A DNA stretch of 5,943 nucleotides from Chloroflexota bacterium. Lineage in GTDB: Bacteria; Chloroflexota; Limnocylindria; P2-11E. The first letter of the stretch is position 1; the number at the start of each line of letters is the position of its first letter. A program made the translations under genes and the position numbers. The DNA lies in contig VGPA01000089.1 of assembly GCA_016875665.1 (NCBI GenBank), positions 1 through 5,943 of the forward strand, given 5' to 3'. The notes beneath the pieces are model-generated. The model was not told the DNA's origin. It saw only the letters and a program-made list of their open reading frames with translations, and ran no database searches. Shown one piece after another: positions 1-5,795 of the stretch.

Positions 1-654
1 CAATGGGCGCGCGGCTGGCAGGAAGCATGGCGGGAGGACTCGAAGACGCCCGAGCCGCACCGGGGGAGCCCGCTGCATCCCGAGATCGTCACGCGTGCGA
101 TGGCCGAGGTGCTCCCCGCGAGCGCGGCCGTGTCGGTCGACATCGGCAACTTCGTGTTCTGGCTTCGCCGCCACTGGCGCCCGGCCGAGCACAACACCTT
201 CTATCAAAGCTCCGCGGGCTCGATGGGCAGCGGCTTCTCGATGGCGGTCGGGGTCCAGCTCGCGCAGCCCGAGCGGCTCGTGGTCGCCGCCGCCGGCGAT
301 GGCGGGTTCATGATGAGCGTCCCCGAGGTCGAGACCGCGGTGCGGCTGCGCCTGCCGATCATCGTGGTGGTGTTCAACAACAGCCAGTACGGCACGATCC
401 GTTGGCAGCAGGAGTCGCAGTATCCCGGCCGCGTGGTGGGCACGACCTACGGCCCGACGGACATCGCCGCGGTCGCGAGAGCGATGGGTGCCGCATCCGA
501 GCGAGTCGAGCGGGCGGAGGATGTCGCTCCGGCGTTCCGCCGCGCGGTCGCGGCTCGCCGGACCACCGTCCTCGACTTCGTGACGGATCCCAACGAGATC
601 TTCCCGGGCACCACCATCGAGAAGCTCCGCGCGCGCGCGCGTCCGCCGGTCTAG
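1..654 (+). CDS. ThDP-dependent enzyme, acetolactate-synthase-like, C-terminal part (5' end outside window)
   Basis: The frame is open from base 1 and ends at TAG 652-654, giving 217 visible residues. The N-terminal and central domains lie upstream of the window. What remains is the C-terminal thiamine-diphosphate/Mg-binding domain. It shows SVDIGNFVFW (residues 45-54), a QSSAGSMGSG-type loop (69-78), and the cofactor motif GDG at 99-101 followed by 24 residues and NN at 126-127. The tail, with TDPNEIFPGTTIEKLRA, is typical of acetolactate-synthase-like proteins. Family members decarboxylate a 2-oxo acid and then transfer or release the C2 unit (acetolactate synthase, glyoxylate carboligase, benzoylformate decarboxylase and similar). 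The substrate-specifying regions are missing here, so the reaction cannot be named. The gene converges on the minus-strand operon and could belong to the same metabolic locus, but it is transcribed separately. A smaller frame starting at the internal ATG at 100 is only part of this gene, because homology continues upstream of that codon. Confidence 0.9.
   Translation, partial: QWARGWQEAWREDSKTPEPHRGSPLHPEIVTRAMAEVLPASAAVSVDIGNFVFWLRRHWRPAEHNTFYQSSAGSMGSGFSMAVGVQLAQPERLVVAAAGDGGFMMSVPEVETAVRLRLPIIVVVFNNSQYGTIRWQQESQYPGRVVGTTYGPTDIAAVARAMGAASERVERAEDVAPAFRRAVAARRTTVLDFVTDPNEIFPGTTIEKLRARARPPV
628..641. repeat. (CG)7 dinucleotide run
   Basis: Fourteen bases of uninterrupted alternating C and G lie near the 3' end of the ThDP-enzyme gene and encode part of its basic RARAR tail. 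Alternating CG tracts can adopt Z-DNA and can slip during replication. A 2-bp slip here would change only the last few residues and the stop of the + strand gene. Confidence 0.85.
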
Positions 655-666
655 TCGGTCTAGTCG
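650..666. repeat. Tandem 8-bp direct repeat TCTAGTCG holding both convergent stop codons
   Basis: TCTAGTCG occurs at 650-657 and again at 659-666, separated by one G. The TAG in the first copy (652-654) stops the + strand ThDP gene. The CTA in the second copy (660-662) is the TAG stop of the minus-strand amidohydrolase. The two genes are thus separated by only 5 bp, which leaves no room for an intergenic bidirectional terminator. The repeat may be a small duplication or chance. Confidence 0.8.
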
Positions 667-2177
667 ACCCCGAACGCCGCGACGGCGTTGTCCCAAAGCA
701 CGCGCTCGAAGGTCGCGTCGTCGAGGCCGAGGTCCTGATAGATGCCGAGCACGAAGGCGGGGTCCATCAGCGGCGCGTCGCTGCCGAAGAGCAGTCGTTC
801 GGCGGGGATGGCGCGCACGAGCGCGCGGCACTCGCGGATGTCGGCGGCGCTCGACGACAGCTCCACGTAGACACGGTCGCCGCCGGCCACCGCGCGTGCG
901 GCATCGGCGGTCGGGACGCCGAGGCCGGCATGGGCGATCACAATGGGAAGGCGCGGGTGCTCGCGCGCGATCGCGGTGATGGCCTCGACCCAGTCGGCGC
1001 CGGTGTTATGGATCTTGACCGGGCGCCCGTAGCGCGCCAGGACACGGAAGAGCTCCCACGTCTTCGGTGACGACGTCGGCAAACCCGCGTAGTGGCAGTG
1101 CACCTTGACGCCGACGACCCCGGGCGCTCGCCCCCAGCGCTCGAGGTGGGCGCGAGCCAGCTCCACGTCGTTCGCGTCGGCGACGAGATACACGAGCTGA
1201 CCCTGTTCCACACGGGCGGCGGCGACCGCGCGCGCGTTCCCCTGCTCCAGGTCGCCGACGATCGCCGCCACCGAGGACGAGACCGTCCGCCGCACGCCGT
1301 ACCTCCGAAGAGTGGGCATGAGGTCCGCGGGCTCGACGTCGGGCACCTCCCACGGCGCCGGGAACACGTGACTGTGCACGTCGAAGACGCGCTCGGGCAC
1401 CGGGGGCGGACGCAGATCCGGTGCCACGGCGGGCAGTCCGAACAGCCGCTCCGCGTTGCCGGCCAGGATCAGCCTCTTGTCGTCGTCGCGCAGATCGGCG
1501 AACAGCACGGCGTTGATCGGCGAGGCGGGCGTCCGCCGAGGGGCTCCGGAGCCGAAGAGCACGCGCTCGGCGCCGATCCGCGCCGCGGCGGCTCGGATCG
1601 CCTGATTGGTCCCGAGCGCGCTCGTCTCGATGGAGAGGTGGGGGTAGCGGTCCAGCGCGCCGAAGGTCGCGGTATAGCGCGCGTAGTGAACGCCGACGAG
1701 GATGATCGGGACGCCGAGCCCTGCGGTGAGCGCTCCGACCGTCTCGGCGTCGCCGGCGTGGCGATCGGGCACGAGGAGCGGAAGCCCGAACGACGCGGCG
1801 GCCCGAAGGGTGCGCGTTGCGCTCTCCGAGACCGCGGCCCAGCGGTCGCCCGGCTCGATCCAGATCGCCTTCGCACCCTCACGGATCCACAGGCGCAACT
1901 CCGGCTCGACGGCTGAGAACGCCGAAACGCTGACGGTGGCGACGGGAACCAGTGACGGATCGGCGGTGATCGCGGCGCTGAGACGCTCCCGCCCGTACGC
2001 CGTGCCGACCGTTACGGCGGTCCGTTCGCGTACCAACGCGAGGCGGATGCCGTGTCGCGTGCGGGCGGACACGACGTCCTCGATCGCTCCGCCGTCCGAG
2101 GGTCGGGATGCCGGGCCGATCTCGACATTGACGTCGACGACACCGCGCGCGGCGGGGGACCGGCCGTCCACGCTCAC
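660..2177 (-). CDS. Two-domain amidohydrolase (Amidohydro_2 type): degenerate N-terminal barrel fused to an active-looking C-terminal barrel
   Basis: This 505-residue protein is about twice the length of a compact amidohydrolase-2 domain and consists of two related halves. The C-terminal half (about 264-505) has the full metal-site set: HxH in FDVHSH (H268, H270), VKVHCHYAG (K358, H360, H362), KIHNTG (H390), IAHAG (H416) and LFGSDAP (D467). The family includes metal-dependent hydrolases, lactonases, hydratases and decarboxylases acting on small carboxylates in the cytoplasm. The N-terminal half (about 13-248) keeps the fold signatures but reads DVNVE (N17, E19) for HxH, VPDRH near 136-140 for the third ligand region, VGVHY (H164) for IAHAG, and FGSGAP (G211) for the Asp. 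It is probably non-catalytic. A proline-rich linker (about 249-263) joins the halves. The start is GTG at 2177, overlapping the SDR stop as GTGA, with a weak GGCGAG 11 nt upstream. The frame stays open further upstream, but that stretch is only a shadow of the SDR gene. It is the last gene of the operon. Its substrate is unknown. Confidence 0.88.
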   Translation of the reverse strand: MSVDGRSPAARGVVDVNVEIGPASRPSDGGAIEDVVSARTRHGIRLALVRERTAVTVGTAYGRERLSAAITADPSLVPVATVSVSAFSAVEPELRLWIREGAKAIWIEPGDRWAAVSESATRTLRAAASFGLPLLVPDRHAGDAETVGALTAGLGVPIILVGVHYARYTATFGALDRYPHLSIETSALGTNQAIRAAAARIGAERVLFGSGAPRRTPASPINAVLFADLRDDDKRLILAGNAERLFGLPAVAPDLRPPPVPERVFDVHSHVFPAPWEVPDVEPADLMPTLRRYGVRRTVSSSVAAIVGDLEQGNARAVAAARVEQGQLVYLVADANDVELARAHLERWGRAPGVVGVKVHCHYAGLPTSSPKTWELFRVLARYGRPVKIHNTGADWVEAITAIAREHPRLPIVIAHAGLGVPTADAARAVAGGDRVYVELSSSAADIRECRALVRAIPAERLLFGSDAPLMDPAFVLGIYQDLGLDDATFERVLWDNAVAAFGVD

Positions 2178-2941
2178 TGGATGATCATCTCGCCGCCGTG
2201 GATGTCGACCGCCGCACCGGTGATGTACGCGCTCGCGTCGCTGACGAGGAAGAGCACGAGCTGTGCGACCTCTTGCGGTAGGCCGAGACGCTTGAACGGG
2301 ATCGTCCGAATGACCTGGTCGAGCCGATCCGGGCTCGTGTTGGATCGGACCATGTCCGTGTCGATGATCCCCGGCGAGACGGCGTTGACGTTGATGCCGG
2401 CGGCCGCCAACTCGCGAGCGGCGTGGCGGCTCAGTCCGAGCATGCCGGCCTTCGCCGCGGTGTAGTGCGCCCCACCGAGCGTGCTCGTGGCGCGTCCGGC
2501 CATGGACGCGATGTTCACGATGCGCCCGCGACGCTGGGCGCGCATGATCGGAGCGACCGCCTGGATGAACAGGAACGCGCCCTTCAGCGTGACGTCCACG
2601 ACGAGATCCCACTCCGCCTCGGTGATCCGCTCGAGCGGACCGGGCCGCAACACGCCGGCGTTGTTCACGAGGATGTCGACCGTTCCGAGCTCGCGCGTCG
2701 TGCGGTCGACCGCTCGCGCCACGGCGTCGGCACGCGAGACATCGGCGACGCACGCGATGGCGCGCCCGCCCGCGGCGCCGATGGTCTCGGCCACCGACGC
2801 GGCCGCGGACTCGTCGACGTCGACGACGGCCACCGCGGCGCCCTCCGACGCGAGGAGGGTCGCGATCGCGCGGCCCATCCCGCGCCCGGCGCCGGTCACG
2901 ATCGCGACCCGACCGTCGAGCGCCGGACTCGGGTCGGTCAT
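2174..2941 (-). CDS. Short-chain dehydrogenase/reductase (classical SDR, FabG-like)
   Basis: The 255 residues match the usual length of classical SDR enzymes, which oxidise or reduce an alcohol/ketone pair with NAD(P) in the cytoplasm. Numbered from the ATG at 2941, visible motifs are TGAGRGMG (16-23, dinucleotide-binding turn), D41 at the end of the second strand (VAVVDVD, favouring NAD(H) over NADP(H)), NNAG (93-96), S146 in NIASMAG, Y160 and K164 in YTAAK, and SPG (189-191). The fourth tetrad residue, usually Asn in a VNLKG-type segment, reads Thr here (VTLKG, T118). The ATG at 2941 overlaps the upstream stop by one base (TGATG). A TTG just before it could also serve, and no clear Shine-Dalgarno is seen, so translational coupling is likely. 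Its place between an aldolase-like gene and an amidohydrolase gene suggests a catabolic dehydrogenase rather than fatty-acid synthesis. The exact substrate cannot be told. Confidence 0.93.
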   Translation of the reverse strand: MTDPSPALDGRVAIVTGAGRGMGRAIATLLASEGAAVAVVDVDESAAASVAETIGAAGGRAIACVADVSRADAVARAVDRTTRELGTVDILVNNAGVLRPGPLERITEAEWDLVVDVTLKGAFLFIQAVAPIMRAQRRGRIVNIASMAGRATSTLGGAHYTAAKAGMLGLSRHAARELAAAGINVNAVSPGIIDTDMVRSNTSPDRLDQVIRTIPFKRLGLPQEVAQLVLFLVSDASAYITGAAVDIHGGEMIIQ

Positions 2942-3885
2942 CAACGGGCTCGGTTCGGAGCGATCATCTCGGGATAGCCCGTCTCGAGAAGCCGAGTGAA
3001 CGCGGCGGCGTCCTCATCGGTCGCGGAGAGGTAGGGAGCGCGCACGCGAAGCGGCATCTTCGGATAGATGCCACAGCGGGTGTAGAGCTTCGACCAGGAG
3101 GGCTCCGCCGTCAGATGCGAGAGCAGACCGACCGCCTCGCGGTCCATGCGGTCGAGCATGACCTTCTTCCGCGTCGCCGCCTGCCAGTCACCCCGCTCGC
3201 AGTCACGCCACCACTCCATCATCCAGCGGGCACTGATGTTCACCGCCGCGCTGTACGTACCCCGTGCTCCAAGCAGCACACCGGGCACGACGTGCGGGTC
3301 CACGACGAAGTGGTGCAGCCGCGGAGTCGCGAGGACGACCTCCTCGAACGCCGCGACATTGCCGCCGGTCTGCTTGGTCCCGACCAGGGTGGGAGCGACC
3401 TCGAGGATCGACCGATATTCCGCGCCGGTCAGGAAGCGCTTCGCGAGAGCGATGTTGTAGTGGATCAAGGCCACGTCCGGGAAGGCGCGCGCGAGGTCGG
3501 CGAAGAAGTTCAGTATCTCGCGGTCACTGAGCGGCTGCCAGAATGGCAGCGCCACCTGCACGGCGTTGATCCCCCGATCGCGCGCGTACGCGATCCGCTC
3601 CAGGACACCCGCGGTGTGCAGCCAGGTGACGCCGACCTGCGCGGGAATGCCGACGTCGGCGGCGCCCCGCGCGAACGCATCGACGAGGCTGCGGTAGTCC
3701 GCGATGTCAAGCACGTGGAACTCGCCGTCCGTGCCGGTGGTGTAGACGCCGTGGACGCCGGCCTCGCGGTAGATCCTGAGGAGCTCGCGCAGGACGCCCT
3801 CGTCGACGACGCCCCGGTCGGTCCAGGGTAGCGGGATCGCAGCCCACACGCCGTGCAGGTGCTGGTCGCGGAATCGCTCGGGCAT
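2941..3885 (-). CDS. DapA/N-acetylneuraminate lyase superfamily protein (Schiff-base aldolase or hydratase)
   Basis: The 314-residue TIM-barrel protein belongs to the class I pyruvate-type aldolase superfamily that includes DHDPS, NAL and hydratase-aldolases. The Schiff-base lysine is K171 in VGTKQTGG, the active-site Tyr is Y143 in LIHYN, and the carboxylate loop is GTDGEF (51-56). Several positions differ from biosynthetic DHDPS. The second Thr of the usual GTTGE is Asp (D53). The segment carrying the second catalytic Tyr reads ALPFWQPLS, with Trp at 116. The substrate-binding Arg of the YNVPSRTG segment has no clear counterpart (YNIALAKRF). A role in lysine synthesis is therefore unlikely, and an aldolase or dehydratase in catabolism fits better. 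The start is well supported: ATG at 3885 has AAGGAGG 8 nt upstream. The stop overlaps the SDR start by one base. It follows the oxidoreductase gene by 3 nt. Confidence 0.9.
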   Translation of the reverse strand: MPERFRDQHLHGVWAAIPLPWTDRGVVDEGVLRELLRIYREAGVHGVYTTGTDGEFHVLDIADYRSLVDAFARGAADVGIPAQVGVTWLHTAGVLERIAYARDRGINAVQVALPFWQPLSDREILNFFADLARAFPDVALIHYNIALAKRFLTGAEYRSILEVAPTLVGTKQTGGNVAAFEEVVLATPRLHHFVVDPHVVPGVLLGARGTYSAAVNISARWMMEWWRDCERGDWQAATRKKVMLDRMDREAVGLLSHLTAEPSWSKLYTRCGIYPKMPLRVRAPYLSATDEDAAAFTRLLETGYPEMIAPNRAR

Positions 3886-3888
3886 CGG

Positions 3889-4878
3889 TTACGCCTCCTT
3901 CTTCGCGGGCGCGGTCTTCAGTCGCGGTCGGACCTCGTGTGCCAGCCGGATCATCGTCTCCTCGTCGTACGGTGGCGGCAGCGAGAAGATCAAGTGCGTG
4001 TAGCCGAGGTCGACGTACCGTTGCAGCAACGCGGTGACGTCGTCCGCGGTCCCCACGGGCTGCGGCGCCGGGCCGTCGAAACGCGCCTTCGGCTCGCTCA
4101 ATGGACGTCGACCCGGCCCGAGACGGCGGATCAGTGACTCGTAGTCATCGCGCGCCTCCGCCCGTGAGTCCCGAATGACGATGACCGGAGGGCACGCCGA
4201 CCGCTCGATCTCACGGTGATCTCGCCCGACCGCCTCGCAGTGCTCGCGCAGGATCGCCTCGCGGCGCGCCACCTCTTCGAGCGCACCCGTCTGGTTGCAG
4301 GCGTCCGCGTATCGCGCGACGAGCCGCAGCGTCACGCGCTCGCCCACGCCCCCGACAAGGATCGGGAGGCGTGCTTGCAGCGGGCGCGGCGCGTTGCGCG
4401 CCGTCCGAACGCGGTAGCGGGGACCGTCGGCCGTCGGTTCCTCACCGTCGAGCATCGCGCGGAGGATCGGCAGCGCCTCGGCGAGCCAGCGCAGTCGCTC
4501 CCCCGGACTGGCGCCGAAGTCGAACCCGAGCCCCTCGTGCTCCTCGGCGTCCCAGCCGGCACCGATCCCGAGGATCGCTCTTCCACCGCTGATGTGGTCG
4601 AGCGCCGTGACCATCTTCGCGACGAGCGCGGGATTCCGGAACGTGTTGCAGCCCACGAGGAGCCCGACGGCGACGCGCTTGGTGAGCGCCGCGAGTCCCG
4701 CGATGGTCATCCACCCCTCGAGCATCGGCCCACGGGTGTCGCCGAGCACGGGATAGAGGTGATCCCAGACCCACACGCTGTCGTACCCGTACGCCTCGGC
4801 CCGTTGCGCTCCATCGACGAGCGTCGGCCAGTCCGAGTGCTGGTTCCAAAGACACGCCCCGAACCGAAGCGCGGTCAT
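3889..4878 (-). CDS. LLM-class (luciferase-like) flavin/F420-dependent oxidoreductase
   Basis: The 329-residue protein has the bacterial luciferase-like TIM-barrel layout throughout. RAEAYGYDSVWVWDHL (26-41) is the typical first helix and strand, and GLLVGCNTFRNPALVAKMV (72-90) and LDHISGGRAILGIGAGW (93-109) form the hallmark core. PILVGGVGE (172-180) and YADACN (190-195) follow. The C-terminal PQPVGTADDVTALLQRYVDLG (282-302) is the usual closing segment. Such enzymes use FMN or coenzyme F420 for hydride transfer or monooxygenation of small molecules; the cofactor cannot be decided by eye. It resembles the Rv1855c-type subgroup from memory. The ATG at 4878 overlaps the permease stop as ATGA, with no evident Shine-Dalgarno, so coupling is likely. 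The frame remains open upstream to about 5265, but that part lies over the permease gene and shows no luciferase-like sequence. The gene ends at TAA 3889-3891. Confidence 0.92.
   Translation of the reverse strand: MTALRFGACLWNQHSDWPTLVDGAQRAEAYGYDSVWVWDHLYPVLGDTRGPMLEGWMTIAGLAALTKRVAVGLLVGCNTFRNPALVAKMVTALDHISGGRAILGIGAGWDAEEHEGLGFDFGASPGERLRWLAEALPILRAMLDGEEPTADGPRYRVRTARNAPRPLQARLPILVGGVGERVTLRLVARYADACNQTGALEEVARREAILREHCEAVGRDHREIERSACPPVIVIRDSRAEARDDYESLIRRLGPGRRPLSEPKARFDGPAPQPVGTADDVTALLQRYVDLGYTHLIFSLPPPYDEETMIRLAHEVRPRLKTAPAKKEA
3894..3900 (-). promoter_or_regulatory. Strong Shine-Dalgarno AAGGAGG for the DapA-like gene
   Basis: Read on the minus strand, AAGGAGG is followed by an 8-nt spacer and ATG at 3885. 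It sits inside the last codons (Lys-Glu-Ala) of the oxidoreductase gene. It is by far the best ribosome site in the operon; the other junctions rely on overlapping stop and start codons. It fixes the start of the lyase gene and suggests this enzyme is translated independently and perhaps more strongly. Confidence 0.85.
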
Positions 4879-5795
4879 TGCGCCGAGATCTGCTGTCTGG
4901 GGTCGAGGGCGTCGCGCAGGCCATCGCCGATGAAGTTGACGGCCAGCACCGTGACCCCGATGGCGATCCCCGGCAGCGCCCACAGCCACGGCATGGATTC
5001 GAGGATGACCACCGACTGCGCCTCGCTCAGCATGTTCCCCCAGCTCGGCTGTGGGGGACGAATACCCAGTCCGAGGAACGACAGGGCCGCCTCGAGGAGG
5101 ATCGCGTAGGCGACACCGAAGGTCGCGGTGACCGACAGGGGAGCGATCACCAGCGGCACGAGATGCCTGGCGATGATGCGGCGATTGGTCGCACCGAGGC
5201 TGCGTGCGGCCATGACGAAATCCTGCTCGCGCAACGACAGCGTCTGTCCCCGAACGATCCGGCATGTCGTCGGCCAGCCGAAGAGCGCGACACCGAGCAC
5301 GATCGAGGTGATCCCCGGACCGATCACCGAGACGAGGACGATGATCATGACGAGCAACGGATAGGACAGGATGATCTCGGTCAGGCGCATGACGAGGCTG
5401 TCGATGACGCCGCGGTAGTAGCCCGCGAGCAGGCCCAGCACGAGCCCGATCCCCGTGGTCAGCAGCGCGGCCGAAAGCCCGACGGTCAGCGACACCTGAC
5501 CGCCATACATCAGCCGGCTCAGCACGTCGCGTCCGGTGAGATCCGTGCCCATCAGGTGCACCGGGGTCGGAGGCTGGCGTGACGCACGCAGGTCGATCGC
5601 GACCGGATCGTATGGGGCGAGGAACGGTGCGGTGATCGACACGAGGGTCACCAGGACGATCACCACGACGCCGACCATCGCGAGCCTGTGCTGACGGAAC
5701 CGCTCGACGGCGGCCCCCAGCGGGCTGCGCGGCGCTCGTGCGGTCGATTCCGCCGCCACGGCAGCGCGAGCCTGGACCCGCGGATCGGTGGTCAC
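4875..5795 (-). CDS. ABC transporter permease, DppC/OppC family
   Basis: This 306-residue inner-membrane permease belongs to the dipeptide/oligopeptide/nickel importer class. A cytoplasmic N-terminus with FRQHRLAMVG is followed by the first membrane helix (about 39-60) and APYDP, the OppC N-terminal signature. MGTDLTGRDVLSRLMYGG (82-99) is the classic periplasmic-loop motif, followed by helices near 103-125, 140-160 and 162-178. The EAA loop that contacts the ATPase is DFVMAARSLGATNRRII (192-208), ending LVP (212-214). LSFLGLGIRPPQPSWGNML (238-256) is a family hallmark, and a final helix lies near 268-290. The start is GTG at 5795, overlapping the upstream permease stop as GTGA, with a weak GAGG 11 nt upstream. 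It would pair with the DppB-type permease encoded just before it. The solute-binding protein and ATPases are not in the window. Substrates of this class range from peptides to sugars and other small organics, so specificity is open. Confidence 0.95.
   Translation of the reverse strand: MTTDPRVQARAAVAAESTARAPRSPLGAAVERFRQHRLAMVGVVVIVLVTLVSITAPFLAPYDPVAIDLRASRQPPTPVHLMGTDLTGRDVLSRLMYGGQVSLTVGLSAALLTTGIGLVLGLLAGYYRGVIDSLVMRLTEIILSYPLLVMIIVLVSVIGPGITSIVLGVALFGWPTTCRIVRGQTLSLREQDFVMAARSLGATNRRIIARHLVPLVIAPLSVTATFGVAYAILLEAALSFLGLGIRPPQPSWGNMLSEAQSVVILESMPWLWALPGIAIGVTVLAVNFIGDGLRDALDPRQQISAQ

Noticed and set aside
655..659. Intrinsic terminator between the convergent genes
   Set aside because: The gap is 5 bp and no GC hairpin followed by a T-run was seen around it on either strand.
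3..1070. Long + strand open frame of 355 codons
   Set aside because: It is out of frame with the ThDP enzyme and then antisense to the amidohydrolase. Its Arg/Gly/Ala-rich composition shows no domain signature, as expected from high-GC shadow frames.
1092..1916. Long + strand open frame of 274 codons opposite the amidohydrolase
   Set aside because: It is Arg-, Gly- and His-rich with no recognisable motif. It mirrors the codon structure of the minus-strand gene.
2178..2753. Upstream extension of the amidohydrolase frame, giving a 697-residue protein
   Set aside because: The added sequence is Arg-rich, low in meaning and lies entirely over the well-supported SDR gene. The GTG at 2177 in a GTGA overlap is the natural start.
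2423..2999. Two overlapping + strand open frames opposite the SDR
   Set aside because: Both are antisense to a gene with complete SDR motifs and neither resembles a protein family.
3115..3831. + strand open frame of 238 codons opposite the DapA-like gene
   Set aside because: It is a shadow frame rich in Arg, Asp and Val, with no family features.
2941..3885. Naming the gene dapA
   Set aside because: The GTDGE loop, the Trp in place of the second catalytic Tyr and the missing Arg segment argue against dihydrodipicolinate synthase, and the context is not lysine biosynthesis.
4879..5265. Upstream extension of the oxidoreductase frame, giving a 458-residue protein
   Set aside because: It overlaps the DppC-type permease, whose motifs are unmistakable. 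Luciferase-like sequence begins exactly at the ATG at 4878.
4216..5582. + strand open frames (297 and 234 codons) opposite the oxidoreductase and permease
   Set aside because: The second is dominated by His, Asp, Arg and Gln, the usual antisense image of a membrane protein gene. Neither carries a domain signature.
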